Shown: positions 1 through 8,913, counted from the stretch's first letter. The stretch: DNA of 64,000 nucleotides from WHSW01 sp963781265 (GCA_963781265.1 CAWAFH010000015.1:62001-126000); one strand, 5' to 3'. Program-made: numbers and translations. The notes: generated by a model from the sequence alone, not told the origin.

Positions 1-308
1 ATTGGACGACCGTGCTCGAGACCGAGCGCGGCACCGGGGTGCGGGCTGACTTCCGCTGCACCGGCTCGACCACGCCGCGGCGCTACGCCTGGGAGCAGCA
101 GATCGAAGGGACCCCGTTCGAGCGCGTGCTGCGCTCCGCGACGCTCGAGATCGGGCTCGAATCGGCCGCCGCCGGGACCGAGGTCACCCTGACCAGCGAG
201 GAGTCCCTGCGCGGGCTGTCGAAGCTCGGCGCGGTGATGATGCGCGGCGCCGCACGCTCGCGCCTCGATGACGCGCTCAGCGGGATCGAGCGGGTGCTGG
301 TCGGATGA
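1..308 (+). CDS. SRPBCC (START-like) family protein, 5' partial
   Basis: The frame is open at the window edge (first full codon at base 3), so the N-terminus is missing and about 101 residues remain. The visible part reads as the C-terminal half of a SRPBCC/polyketide-cyclase-like fold: beta-strand segments such as RRYAWEQQIEG and TEVTLTSEES, then a long terminal helix ending SGIERVLVG. Such domains bind hydrophobic ligands; the ligand here cannot be told. Its stop overlaps the next start by four bases (ATGA), so the two genes are probably translationally coupled. Confidence 0.6.
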   Translation, partial: WTTVLETERGTGVRADFRCTGSTTPRRYAWEQQIEGTPFERVLRSATLEIGLESAAAGTEVTLTSEESLRGLSKLGAVMMRGAARSRLDDALSGIERVLVG

Positions 309-1927
309 GCGCCGCCGGGCCGGACTGGTGGGGCTGGGGCGACCCGTCCGAGCGCAGGGCCCTGCCGGAGACCGCGCTCGCGATGCTGCGCTCAGAGCTC
401 GGCGACGGCGAGCCGACTCCGGCGGTCGAGCTCGGCTCGGTCGAGCTCCCCGAGGCCCGTCCGCTGCCGGCGGGACTGGCCGAGATCGTCGGCGAGACGC
501 GGGTCGACACCGGTCACGAGGCGCGCCTGCGCCACGCGGTCGGCAAGGGGTATCCCGACTTGATCCGCTCGCGTGGCGGGCGGGTCGAGCACGCTCCGGA
601 CGCGGTCGTCACCCCGGGTGACGCGGCCGAGATCGCGGCCCTGCTCGAGCTCTGCTCGGCGGAGCGGGTCGCGATCGTCCCGTTCGGCGGCGGCACCAGC
701 GTCGTCGGCGGCGTCGAGCCGCTGCGCGGCCCGCACGATGGCCTGATCACGATCGACCTCGCCCGCCTGCGCGCGGTCGCGGTCGACCCGGTCTCCATGA
801 CCGCGACGCTCGGGCCCGGGCTGCGTGGCCCCGAGGCCGAGCGAGCGCTGGGCGAGCGCGGCTTCACGGCCGGGCACTTCCCGCAGTCGTTCGAGTACGC
901 GACGATCGGCGGCTTCGCCGCGACCCGTTCGGCGGGGCAGGCGTCGGCCGGCTACGGCCGTTTCGACGAGCTCGTCACCGCGCTCGCGATGGCCACTCCG
1001 GTCGGCGAGCTGCGCACGCTGCCCACCCCTCACACCGCCGCCGGCCCCGCGCTGCGCGAGCTGGCGCTCGGCTCGGAGGGCGTGCTCGGAGCGATCACGG
1101 AGGTCACCCTGCGCGTCCGCCCGGCGCCGCAGGCGCGCCGCTACGAGGCCTGGGTTGCCGCCGACTTCGCGGCCGGCTCCGAGGTCATCCGCGCGTTGGC
1201 CCAAAACGACTCGCTGGCCGACGTGACGCGGCTCTCCGACGAGGAGGAGACGCGGGTCTCGCTGGCGCTGTCGGGAACCGGCGGCGCGCAGCGCGTCGCG
1301 CTCGACGCATACCTGAAGCTCCGCCGGCGCGCCGGCGGATGTCTGATGATCTGTGGCTGGGAGGGCACCGAGGAGGACGTCGACCGCCGCCGGGCGCTCT
1401 CGGCGCGGCTGCTGCGGCGCGGCGGCGCGGTGCCGCTCGGCCGCGCTCCCGGCCGGGCCTGGGAGCGCGGGCGCTTCGCCGGCCCGTACATGCGGGACGA
1501 GTTGATCGACCAGGGCTATCTGATCGAGACGCTGGAGACCTCGCACACGTGGAGCCGGGTCGGCGAGCTGCACCGGTCGGTGGGCGCTGCGCTCGACCGC
1601 TCGCTGCGCGACCAGGGGACGCCGGGGATCGTCATGTGCCACCTCTCGCACGCCTACCGGGACGGCGCCTCGCTGTACTTCACGTTCGCCGCTCGCGCGC
1701 GGGCCGGTGCCGAGCTCGAGCAGTGGCGGGCCGCCAAGGCGGCGGCCTGCGAGGCGATCGTGGCCGCGGGCGCGACGATCACCCACCACCACGCCGTCGG
1801 CCGCGACCACGCCCCCTACATGCGCGCGGAGGTCGGCGAGACCGGGCTCGAGGCGCTGGCGGCGCTCAAGGAGCGGCTCGATCCGGCCGGGATCATGAAC
1901 CCGGGCAAGCTGTTGCCCGGGGACTGA
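305..1927 (+). CDS. FAD-binding oxidase of the alkyl-DHAP synthase (AGPS) type
   Basis: 540 residues. An FAD-binding PCMH/type-4 domain fills roughly residues 95–275: VPFGGGTSVVGG (126–137) is the pyrophosphate loop and GHFPQSFEYATIGGFAATRS (190–209) is highly typical of alkyldihydroxyacetonephosphate synthases. The C-terminal part carries HLSHAYRDG, an ITHHHAVGRDHAPY stretch with the family's histidine cluster, and the terminal LDPAGIMNPGKLL signature. AGPS enzymes swap the acyl chain of acyl-DHAP for a fatty alcohol in ether-lipid synthesis; bacterial homologues are often annotated only as FAD-linked oxidases, so the exact substrate is inference. Starts inside the stop of the SRPBCC gene. 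Confidence 0.85.
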   Translation: MSAAGPDWWGWGDPSERRALPETALAMLRSELGDGEPTPAVELGSVELPEARPLPAGLAEIVGETRVDTGHEARLRHAVGKGYPDLIRSRGGRVEHAPDAVVTPGDAAEIAALLELCSAERVAIVPFGGGTSVVGGVEPLRGPHDGLITIDLARLRAVAVDPVSMTATLGPGLRGPEAERALGERGFTAGHFPQSFEYATIGGFAATRSAGQASAGYGRFDELVTALAMATPVGELRTLPTPHTAAGPALRELALGSEGVLGAITEVTLRVRPAPQARRYEAWVAADFAAGSEVIRALAQNDSLADVTRLSDEEETRVSLALSGTGGAQRVALDAYLKLRRRAGGCLMICGWEGTEEDVDRRRALSARLLRRGGAVPLGRAPGRAWERGRFAGPYMRDELIDQGYLIETLETSHTWSRVGELHRSVGAALDRSLRDQGTPGIVMCHLSHAYRDGASLYFTFAARARAGAELEQWRAAKAAACEAIVAAGATITHHHAVGRDHAPYMRAEVGETGLEALAALKERLDPAGIMNPGKLLPGD

Positions 1928-1933
1928 TCCGGC

Positions 1934-2941
1934 TCAGCCGCCGCCGCTGCCGCCGCCCGCCTGGGTGGCGGACTTGGGGATCTCGCCGCGCAGGATCAGC
2001 TCGCCGGGCTCCTCGAGCACCAGCTTGGTCGCCTTGATCGCGTCGCGCACGACCTTGCGCACGGTGTCCACCGGGGCGATCGAGACGTCGACGAACTGCA
2101 CCCTCGCGACCAGCGGCAGCACGGCCGAGGGGATCGAAAAGCGGTTCTGGAAGCTGCCGTCGCCCGCGACGGTGATCGGCGAGAGCGGGTAGCCCTGCTT
2201 GTCGTCGACCATCAGCCAGACGACGTAGGTCTGACCCGACGGGGCGGGGTCGAGGCCGTCGATCGTGACCTCGACGAACGGCTGGTCGCCGGTCGCGAGC
2301 CCGAACACCGCGTCGCCCTTGGCGTCGCCGCCGTCGACGGGCTTCAGCGCGACCCGTTGGATCTCCTGGTCGCCGGAAGCGGCGGCGGTCGACGCATCCG
2401 CGGAGGTCGCGGCGCTGGTCGTCTCGTCGCCGCCACCGCCGAAGGCCCCGGCGACGGCGAGCACGATCGCCAGAAGCAGCACGCCGGCGCTCGCCGCGAT
2501 GACCATCGTGCGCGTCTGTGCGCCCGAGAGCCCGGACCGGCGCGGCGCACCCTGGTCGCCGCCGCCGTCATCGGGCGCCGGCGCCGGGCGCGAGCGGCGC
2601 CGCGACCCGCGGGGCTCGCCAGGAAGCCGCGGCAGCTCGGCCGCCGGGTACATCGCCCGCAGCGTCTCGCAGAGCTCGGTGGCCAGCCGGTGGTCGGCCG
2701 GATCGTCTCGCAGGTGACGGGACGCGTCCGCGCGCCCGATCGGGTCGGCCTGGCCGAGCAGGTAGTCCGTGAGCCCGACGTTGCGGTCCGGATCGGCCCC
2801 ACCGAGCTCGGTCAGCGCAGCGCGGGCGCGGGCGCGGACGTCCGCCTCGTCCTGGCCGAGCAGCCGGGCGAGATCGGCATAGCTCTGGCCGCGCTCGAGC
2901 AGCAGTTGGAGGGTCGCCTGTTGGTCCGGGGTCACCGCCAT
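1934..2941 (-). CDS. membrane-anchored protein with HTH-like N-terminus and RskA-like C-terminal domain
   Basis: 335 residues. The first about 65 residues form a sigma-region-4/HTH-like helical segment (QSYADLARLLGQDEADVRAR), then a basic, proline-rich linker, one transmembrane helix near residues 145–167, a Thr/Ala/Ser-rich linker and an extracytoplasmic beta domain. That last domain (GDAVFGLATGD, FVEVTIDGLDP, TYVVWLMVDDK) resembles the C-terminal domain of RskA-type anti-sigma factors. No ECF sigma gene is adjacent, so an anti-sigma role is unproven; it could be a membrane-anchored regulator. The start is supported by a TAGGCT element nine bases upstream and no Shine-Dalgarno sequence. Confidence 0.6.
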   Translation of the reverse strand: MAVTPDQQATLQLLLERGQSYADLARLLGQDEADVRARARAALTELGGADPDRNVGLTDYLLGQADPIGRADASRHLRDDPADHRLATELCETLRAMYPAAELPRLPGEPRGSRRRSRPAPAPDDGGGDQGAPRRSGLSGAQTRTMVIAASAGVLLLAIVLAVAGAFGGGGDETTSAATSADASTAAASGDQEIQRVALKPVDGGDAKGDAVFGLATGDQPFVEVTIDGLDPAPSGQTYVVWLMVDDKQGYPLSPITVAGDGSFQNRFSIPSAVLPLVARVQFVDVSIAPVDTVRKVVRDAIKATKLVLEEPGELILRGEIPKSATQAGGGSGGG

Positions 2942-2950
2942 CGACGCGAA

Positions 2951-2956
2951 AGCCTA
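2951..2956 (-). promoter_or_regulatory. -10 element, putative leaderless promoter (RskA-like gene)
   Basis: Read on the minus strand, TAGGCT lies nine bases before the ATG at 2941, too close for a leader with a ribosome binding site. Confidence 0.45.
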
Positions 2957-3003
2957 CGGGTTGGGGGCGGGCGGCCACGCAGGTGGCCCCGCATGGGCGT
3001 CGC

Positions 3004-3009
3004 TAGGCT
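3004..3009 (+). promoter_or_regulatory. -10 element, putative leaderless promoter (thioesterase)
   Basis: TAGGCT followed by seven bases and the ATG at 3017; this spacing supports choosing that ATG and initiation of transcription at or next to the start codon. Confidence 0.5.
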
Positions 3010-3016
3010 GCACGCG

Positions 3017-3412
3017 ATGACGGGTGAACCCGGCGACCTGGCCGAACTGCTGGGAATGGAGATGCTCGACCCGGGCCCCGACCGGGCGCGGGCGCGGCTC
3101 CCGGTCACCCCGAAAGTCTGTCAGCCGTTCGGGATCGTCCATGGGGGGACGTTCGCCTCGATCGCGGAGACGCTGTGCTCGTGGGCGACCTACGAGGCGG
3201 TGAAGGCCGAGGGGATGGCGGCGCTGGGCCAGTCCAACCAGGCGAACTATCTGCGCCCGGTGAGCGCCGGCTTCGTGCACGCCGAGGCTCGGCCGCGCCA
3301 TCGCGGGCGAACGACCTGGGTGTGGGACACGGAGATCACGGACGACGACGCCCGCCTCTGCGCGCTCGTGCGGATGACGATCGCGGTCCGGCCGATGCCG
3401 GGCGGCCCCTAG
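3017..3412 (+). CDS. PaaI-family hotdog-fold thioesterase
   Basis: 131 residues, the usual length of a single hotdog domain. The motif QPFGIVHGGTFASIAETL contains the HGG-x-ASIAE core that in PaaI and 4-hydroxybenzoyl-CoA thioesterases positions the substrate and the acidic catalytic residue. Such enzymes hydrolyse acyl- or aryl-CoA esters in the cytosol; the substrate is unknown. The frame is open far upstream, but the ATG at 3017 gives the normal N-terminus. Convergent with nadE, 42 bases apart. Confidence 0.85.
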   Translation: MTGEPGDLAELLGMEMLDPGPDRARARLPVTPKVCQPFGIVHGGTFASIAETLCSWATYEAVKAEGMAALGQSNQANYLRPVSAGFVHAEARPRHRGRTTWVWDTEITDDDARLCALVRMTIAVRPMPGGP

Positions 3413-3454
3413 GCCGGACCGTTCGAAGCGCAGTATCGCGCCCCCGAGCGTGGA

Positions 3455-5110
3455 TCAGCCGCCGAAGCGGTTGGTGATCGGCAGCCGCCGGTCGCGCCCG
3501 AACGCCTTCGACGTCACCCGGATCCCGGGGGGTGACTGGCGGCGCTTGTACTCGGCCAGGTCGACCAGGCGGATGACGTCGTCGACGACCTCCGGTGGCA
3601 GGCCCTCGGCGGCGAGCGCCTCGCGTGACAGATCGCGCTCGACGTAGCCCTCGAGCACCCGGTCGAGCAGCTCGTAGGGCGGCAGCGAGTCCTCGTCGAG
3701 CTGGTCGGCGCGCAGCTCGGCCGACGGTGGGCGCTCGATCACCGAGGCCGGGACGACGTCGGCGGTGGCGGTGGCGTTGCGGTGGCGGACCAGCTCGTAG
3801 ACGACGAGCTTCGGGACGTCCTTGATCACCGCGAGCCCGCCCGCCATGTCGCCGTAGAGCGTCGCGTAACCGACCGACATCTCGCTCTTGTTGCCCGTCG
3901 TCAGGACGAGCGCGCCACGGTCATTGGAGAGCGCCATCAGCAGGTTGCCGCGGATCCGCGCCTGGACGTTCTCGGCCGCGAGCCCGGCCCCCGACCAGTG
4001 CTGGCTGAGGATCTCGCCGTAGGCCCGCATCGCGGCCTCGATCGGCAGCTCGATCAGCTCGGTTCCGAGGTTGCGGGCGATCGCGCGCGCGTCGGCCTGC
4101 GTGTCGGGGCTCGAGTGCGGTGAGGGCATGACCACGCAGGTGACCCGCTCCGGGCCGAGCGCGTCAGCGGCGACCAGGGCGACCAGCGCCGAATCGATCC
4201 CGCCCGAGAGCCCGATCAGGACGCGCTCGAAGCCGTTCTTTCGGGTGTAGTCGCGCACCCCGAGCACCAGCGCCTCGTAGAGCTCGTCGAGGTCGGCGAG
4301 CGGCGTCTCGATGCGGCCGGGGCCGCCGCCGAGCTCCCAGAGGAGCAGGTCCGGGACGAACTGGCGGCCCCGCGCGACAACCTCGCCGTCGGCGCCGACG
4401 ACGAAGCTGTGGCCGTCGAAGATCAGCTCATCCTGGCCGCCGACCAGGTTGCAGAAGGCGATCGGGACCCCGAACTCGCGCGCGCGTCCGCCGAGCATGC
4501 CCTCGCGCTCGATGCCCTTGCCGCGCAGGTACGGTGACCCGGAGGGGTTGACGATCAGCTGCGCACCGGCCTCGGCCTCGAGCGCCCCGGGCGGACCCGG
4601 CTCCCAGAGGTCCTCGCAGATCGTCAGCCCGACGCGGACGCCGTCGACCGCGATCACCGCCGGCTCGGTGCCCGGCTCGAAGTAGCGGACCTCGTCGAAC
4701 ACGCCGTAGTTCGGCAGGTGGTTCTTGCGATAGACGGCCTCGACGCGGCCGTCGCGCAGGACGGCGAGCGAGTTGTGGACCGGGCGGCGCGCGGGCCCGT
4801 CGCGGCGCCGCTCCTCCTCGGCGCTGCCGGCGACCGGCTCGGCAAACCCGACCACGGCGGTGATCCCGGCGGCGCGCTCGGCCAGGGTCGCGATCCGCTC
4901 GGCGTTCGCGTCGCCGAAGTGGCCCTTCAGGTACAGGTCCTCCGCCGGGTAGCCGGGCAGGGAGAGCTCCGGGGCGACCACGAGGCCGGCGCCGGCCTCG
5001 CGGGCGTCGTCGATCGCGCTCGCGATCAGCGCGGCGTTCGCGTCGAGGTCGCCGACGGTCGGATTGAGCTGCGCGAGCGCAACGATCAGGCTGCCCGAGG
5101 GTTCGTTCAT
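3455..5110 (-). CDS. nadE: glutamine-dependent NAD+ synthetase
   Basis: 551 residues from the ATG at 5110. The N-terminal nitrilase domain has the Glu-Lys-Cys triad: E48 in VAPELSLPGYP, K129 in VYRKNHLPNYG, C165 in TICEDLWEPG; it frees ammonia from glutamine. The C-terminal synthetase domain has the ATP-pyrophosphatase loop SGGIDS (302–307) and the conserved NKSEMSVGYATLYGDMAGG segment. The enzyme makes NAD+ from deamido-NAD+ in the last step of NAD synthesis. An in-frame ATG ten codons upstream is disfavoured because family N-termini begin just before ALAQLNPTVGD. Only nine bases separate it from the divergent secreted-protease start. Confidence 0.93.
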   Translation of the reverse strand: MNEPSGSLIVALAQLNPTVGDLDANAALIASAIDDAREAGAGLVVAPELSLPGYPAEDLYLKGHFGDANAERIATLAERAAGITAVVGFAEPVAGSAEEERRRDGPARRPVHNSLAVLRDGRVEAVYRKNHLPNYGVFDEVRYFEPGTEPAVIAVDGVRVGLTICEDLWEPGPPGALEAEAGAQLIVNPSGSPYLRGKGIEREGMLGGRAREFGVPIAFCNLVGGQDELIFDGHSFVVGADGEVVARGRQFVPDLLLWELGGGPGRIETPLADLDELYEALVLGVRDYTRKNGFERVLIGLSGGIDSALVALVAADALGPERVTCVVMPSPHSSPDTQADARAIARNLGTELIELPIEAAMRAYGEILSQHWSGAGLAAENVQARIRGNLLMALSNDRGALVLTTGNKSEMSVGYATLYGDMAGGLAVIKDVPKLVVYELVRHRNATATADVVPASVIERPPSAELRADQLDEDSLPPYELLDRVLEGYVERDLSREALAAEGLPPEVVDDVIRLVDLAEYKRRQSPPGIRVTSKAFGRDRRLPITNRFGG

Positions 5111-5119
5111 GCGCACAGT

Positions 5120-6724
5120 ATGTTCAGAGCCTTGTTTCAATCGACGACCAGGCGAGCCGCTGCCACCGCGCTCGCCACCGCTGCGTTCGCCGCGGCCCTC
5201 GCGGCGCCGGCCATGGCCGACGACGAATCGCCGCCCGCCGAGCCGCAGGTGGATGTGTCACAGAGCGAGGCGAGCGCGATCCTCGACACCGCGGAGGCGA
5301 CCGTGGTCCCGGAGTCCGCGCCCCCTGACGCCGAGCCGGCGGTCGACGCCACGGCGGCGCTGCACGACCTCGCCGTCACCTATCCGGAGCTCGCCGGGGC
5401 CGAGCGCCGTCGCGCGGAGGGCCTGCTCGCCCGGCCCACCGACGGTTCGGCCGACCCGCTTCGCGACGGCTATCCGAAGCCGGCGCCGATCGCGAGCGCC
5501 GAGAGCCCGCACTTCTGCGTCACCTGGGTCAACGCCGGGGGGTACGAGGACGCGCCGAACCTGACCGACGCGAACGGGATCGCCGACGGCGACGGGACTC
5601 CCGACTACGTCGAGTCGGTGCTCTCGATCGCCGAGTACTCCTACTCGGTGGAGGTCGCCCCGGGGACCATGGGCTGGGCGCCGCCGAAGCCCGACAAGGT
5701 CGGCTGTGGCGCGGACCCCGGCGCCCACGCCGACGTCTACCTGAAGCAGCTGGGCGATGACGGACTGTTCGGCTACCAGACGGTCGACCCGGGCCAGGGC
5801 CGCAAGCGCAGTCAGTACGGCTACATGGTGCTCGACAACGACTTCTCGAAGGCGGAGTTCGGATACGACGACCCCGCGATCCCGGCGAGCGTCACCTTCG
5901 CGCACGAGTTCAACCACCTGCTTCAGGTCAACTACGACACCTTCCAGGACACGTGGATGCTCGAGTCGACCGCCACCTGGGCAGAGGAGAAGGTCTACCC
6001 GGACATCAACGACTACCTCGGCTACGTCAGCGCGTTCGCGAAGTTCCCCTCCAACCCGATCACCAAGGTCTATCCGTCGCAGAAGCTCGAGTCCCTGCGG
6101 ATCTACGGCGCTGCGGTCTGGAACCACTGGCTCGACACCGGCGGCGGCGGGTTCGGCTCGAACACGATCCGGCGCGCCTGGGAGCTCTCCGATCAGACCG
6201 ACCCGGCCGACTTCGCGCTCGGCGCCTACAACGAGGCCATCGACCGCTCGGGCGGCAAGGGCTTCAGCCGCGAGTTCGTGCCGTTCGCGGCGAAGACCGC
6301 CGAGTGGAGGGCGGGCGCCGGCGGCTTTCCCGATCACGCCGAGTATCCGAACGTGAGCCGCAAAGGCTCGCTGAGCAAGGGTGGGAGCAAGACGTTCGAC
6401 CTCGATCACACCGCCTACCGCCTCGTCCAGGTGAAGTCGAGCGGCGGCGGCAAGCTGCGGCTGCGAGTCGACGCGGATGACGGCGTCCGCGCCGGCGTCG
6501 CGCTGGTCGGCCGCATCGGCGACACGGTCACCGGCTCCGTGAAGAGCAAGGTCAGCTTCCTCGCCAAGGGCGGCAAGGGCTCGGTCACCCTCGATGATCC
6601 CGGCCGCTTCGACCGGATCACGGCGGTGGTCGTCAACGCGGACGAACGCGTCAACGGCTTCAAGAACAACGACTGGGTCTACAGCCGCGACGATTCGCAG
6701 TTCAAGATCGAGCTCTCCGGCTAG
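5120..6724 (+). CDS. secreted zinc metalloprotease-like protein (HEFNH)
   Basis: 534 residues. A classic signal peptide comes first (RR near residue 11, hydrophobic core to about 30, cleavage near APAMA-DD). The zincin motif is H262-E-F-N-H266 inside TFAHEFNHLLQVN, followed by WMLESTATWAEE, which can supply the third zinc ligand. A hydrophobic-cored beta domain follows from about residue 415. The layout matches a group of putative exported bacterial metalloproteases (MXAN_6640-like); that family assignment is from memory of the motif. The start lies nine bases from the nadE start. Its stop overlaps the convergent GH3 stop by four bases. Confidence 0.7.
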   Translation: MFRALFQSTTRRAAATALATAAFAAALAAPAMADDESPPAEPQVDVSQSEASAILDTAEATVVPESAPPDAEPAVDATAALHDLAVTYPELAGAERRRAEGLLARPTDGSADPLRDGYPKPAPIASAESPHFCVTWVNAGGYEDAPNLTDANGIADGDGTPDYVESVLSIAEYSYSVEVAPGTMGWAPPKPDKVGCGADPGAHADVYLKQLGDDGLFGYQTVDPGQGRKRSQYGYMVLDNDFSKAEFGYDDPAIPASVTFAHEFNHLLQVNYDTFQDTWMLESTATWAEEKVYPDINDYLGYVSAFAKFPSNPITKVYPSQKLESLRIYGAAVWNHWLDTGGGGFGSNTIRRAWELSDQTDPADFALGAYNEAIDRSGGKGFSREFVPFAAKTAEWRAGAGGFPDHAEYPNVSRKGSLSKGGSKTFDLDHTAYRLVQVKSSGGGKLRLRVDADDGVRAGVALVGRIGDTVTGSVKSKVSFLAKGGKGSVTLDDPGRFDRITAVVVNADERVNGFKNNDWVYSRDDSQFKIELSG

Positions 6725-7878
6725 TAGCCGGCGAGACGCTGTCGCAGCGCCGTCGTCCGCGCGCACGAAGCCTCGAGCGCAGCCTGCCCCAGCCGGTGCG
6801 TCCGGATCGCCCGAGTCAACGCGGCGTGGGCGGCCTCACCCTCGCTGAGCGCCGTGAGGATCAGGTCGGAGCCCGCGCGCACCGCCCCGACCGCCGCTTC
6901 GCCCTCGTCGATGCCGGTGGTGCTCAACGCGCCGGCGTCGAGATCGTCGGTGATCACCACGCCCTGAAAGCCCAGGCGGTTGCGCAGCAGGCCGTCGATC
7001 ACGCGGCGCGATTGTGATGCCGGGCGCGACGGGTCAAGCGGGGAGTAGGTGGCGTTGGCCACCATGATCAGGTCGACGCCGGCCTCCACCGCCGCACGGA
7101 ACGGAACGAGCTCGCGCTCGAGCCGGGCGCCGGTGAGCTGGATCGCGGTCGGCTCCAGGTCGGTGTTCGTCGCGGCGGAGCCCAGGCCCGGGAAGTGCTT
7201 CGCGGTCGCCGCGACGCCGGACCCCTGGAGCCCGCCGGCGAAGGCGGTCGCGAGCCCGGCGACCTCGTCCGGATCCGCCGCGAAGGCGCGCGACCCGAGC
7301 ACCGGCGTCGCCAGGTCGAACACCGGTGCCAGGTCGACGTCGATGCCGAGCTTCGCCAGCGCTCTTCCGGTCGCCTCGCCCTCGGCGCGGGCGCGGGCGG
7401 GCCCGGCGGCGCCCATCGCCGCCGCGGAGCGGCTCGGTGGGAGGGAGGGCAGGCGCTCGACGTCACCGCCTTCCTGGTCGATCGCCACCAACGGGGCGGG
7501 CGCCCCGGCGCGCTGCGCCGCGCGTCGCAGCTTCGCCACCTCGGCGCCGAGGGCGCCCGGGTCGGCCCCCTCTGGGGGAAACAGGATCACCCCGCCGATC
7601 CGGCCGCCGGCGATCCTGCGGCGCAGGGCCTCGGTCGCGGTCGACTCCATCCGCACGATCAGCATCTGGCCGGCGAGCCGGGCCGGGCTGGTGGCGACCT
7701 CGGTCGGGCAGGTCACCTGCTCGATGGCCCGGGACGGCGAATCGGCCCCGTCCTCGTCACCGCCACCGGTGATCGCCCCCGCGATCAGCCCGAGGACGAG
7801 CGCCGCGGCGGCGATCCCGATCAGGGCGGTCCGGCGGCGCCGGGCGATCTCCTGACTCGGGACGCGGGCCCCGCTCAC
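6721..7878 (-). CDS. membrane-anchored glycoside hydrolase family 3-like protein
   Basis: 385 residues. An N-terminal transmembrane anchor (about residues 16–35) precedes a GH3 N-terminal TIM barrel resembling NagZ beta-N-acetylhexosaminidases: VAIDQEGGDVERL, DLAPVFDLATPVLGSRAF, ATAKHFPGLG and VVITDDLDAGAL, whose second aspartate matches the GH3 nucleophile. NagZ enzymes use an Asp-Ser-His dyad as general acid/base right after KHFPGHG; here that position reads SAATNTD, so the histidine is absent. It may be a variant hydrolase or a wall-binding protein. Its start overlaps the stop of the channel-like gene upstream by four bases, indicating one operon. Confidence 0.75.
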   Translation of the reverse strand: MSGARVPSQEIARRRRTALIGIAAAALVLGLIAGAITGGGDEDGADSPSRAIEQVTCPTEVATSPARLAGQMLIVRMESTATEALRRRIAGGRIGGVILFPPEGADPGALGAEVAKLRRAAQRAGAPAPLVAIDQEGGDVERLPSLPPSRSAAAMGAAGPARARAEGEATGRALAKLGIDVDLAPVFDLATPVLGSRAFAADPDEVAGLATAFAGGLQGSGVAATAKHFPGLGSAATNTDLEPTAIQLTGARLERELVPFRAAVEAGVDLIMVANATYSPLDPSRPASQSRRVIDGLLRNRLGFQGVVITDDLDAGALSTTGIDEGEAAVGAVRAGSDLILTALSEGEAAHAALTRAIRTHRLGQAALEASCARTTALRQRLAGY

Positions 7879-8576
7879 CTGGCGACGTTGGGCTGGCCCA
7901 GGTTGCTGACGATCAGCGCGACCAGCGTGACCAGGTAGATCTGGCCGATCAGCGCCTCCATGATCGCCAGCGAGCGGCCGAAGTCATGCGCCGCGGTCAG
8001 GTCGCCGAACCCGGTGGTGGTCATCGTCGTGAAGCTGAAATAGAGGAAGTCGGAGACGTCGCCGCCGTCGATCTGGGCGAAGAAGGTCCCGTCGTCGAGC
8101 ACCGAGATGATCCCGTAGGCGTAGGCGAAGGCGCTCCCGATCAGCAGGTAGACGCAGAGGACGCCGAACATCGTCCGGATCGTGATCTTGTGCGTCCGGC
8201 GTGCCTGCCGCACGACGCCGATGATGATCGACGGCGGTGCGAGGATGACCAGCAGGAAGCCGAGGACGCGGCCGCCACCCAGGTCGAGCTCGCCGGAGCC
8301 GATCACGATCCCCACGGCCGTGAGGACGGCGATCGCGGTGACCACGGTCGCGAAATGGACCAGCCAGCGGCGCACGCCCGAGACCGTGAGCGCGGCGATC
8401 AGCGTGAAGCCCTGGAGGAAGATCGTCACGACCCGCGCCAGCTCGGTCTCGGGGGCGCCCATCTGAAAGCCGATCTGGGCGAGGATCAGGATCAGCAGCC
8501 AGCCGTAGCCGTACCCGTCACCGTGGAAGTGGCGCCGCAGGGAACCGGAATCGACGGGCAGAGCTGTCGAGGGCAC
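7875..8576 (-). CDS. potassium channel-like membrane protein
   Basis: 233 residues with about six hydrophobic helices and a pore-loop signature in the C-terminal third: FSFTTMTTTGFGDLTAAHDFGRSL, where TTTGFGD corresponds to the T-x-G-(Y/F)-G-D selectivity filter of two-helix K+ channel pores. No TrkA-N/RCK gating domain follows. The N-terminal four helices are not a clear voltage sensor (no regular Arg repeat). Cotranscribed with the GH3-like gene downstream. Confidence 0.75.
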   Translation of the reverse strand: MPSTALPVDSGSLRRHFHGDGYGYGWLLILILAQIGFQMGAPETELARVVTIFLQGFTLIAALTVSGVRRWLVHFATVVTAIAVLTAVGIVIGSGELDLGGGRVLGFLLVILAPPSIIIGVVRQARRTHKITIRTMFGVLCVYLLIGSAFAYAYGIISVLDDGTFFAQIDGGDVSDFLYFSFTTMTTTGFGDLTAAHDFGRSLAIMEALIGQIYLVTLVALIVSNLGQPNVAR

Positions 8577-8627
8577 GATCGCCCCTTCATAGGGGCGCGG
8601 TCGGACGGACAGGCGCCGCGGCCGGCG

Positions 8628-8879
8628 TCAGTGTGCGCCGGCGACCGGGAGGCCGCGCCAGACGCGGCTCAAGCTCCAGGCCGAGACCGCGGCCCAGACG
8701 CCCTCGAGCAGGAGGAATCCCCACTGGCTCTGGTCGAGCGCCAGGAAGGCGAGGACCGCCGACCCCACGAGGTTGAGGATCAGGTAGGCGACCGAGTCGA
8801 CCCGCAGCCGGCCGAGCTGGGCGCCGGCGAACCCGGCGAGGATCAGGAGGGCGCCGACCACCTGGATTACCTGGTCCAT
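8628..8879 (-). CDS. small membrane protein, CBU_0592-like
   Basis: 83 residues with about three transmembrane segments. The pattern YLILNLVGSAVLAFLAL, then QSQWGFLLLEGVWAAVSAWSL, matches a small membrane protein family widely annotated as CBU_0592-like, of unknown function. A TAACCT element six bases before the ATG supports the start; no Shine-Dalgarno sequence is visible. Divergent from the next gene (49 bases). Confidence 0.7.
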   Translation of the reverse strand: MDQVIQVVGALLILAGFAGAQLGRLRVDSVAYLILNLVGSAVLAFLALDQSQWGFLLLEGVWAAVSAWSLSRVWRGLPVAGAH

Positions 8880-8885
8880 CGGCCC

Positions 8886-8891
8886 AGGTTA
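8886..8891 (-). promoter_or_regulatory. -10 element, putative leaderless promoter (CBU_0592-like gene)
   Basis: TAACCT on the minus strand, six bases before the ATG at 8879. Confidence 0.5.
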
Positions 8892-8913
8892 GTCACGCGC
8901 AGGGCGCGGCTGG

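Noticed and set aside
392..1810. 472-codon open frame antisense to the AGPS-type oxidase.
   Set aside because: It is an Arg/Ala/Gly-rich shadow frame typical of high-GC DNA, with no domain, start signal or codon bias of its own.
4718..5119. Long in-frame extension upstream of the secreted protease.
   Set aside because: It runs antisense through nadE, and the ATG at 5120 gives a standard signal peptide.
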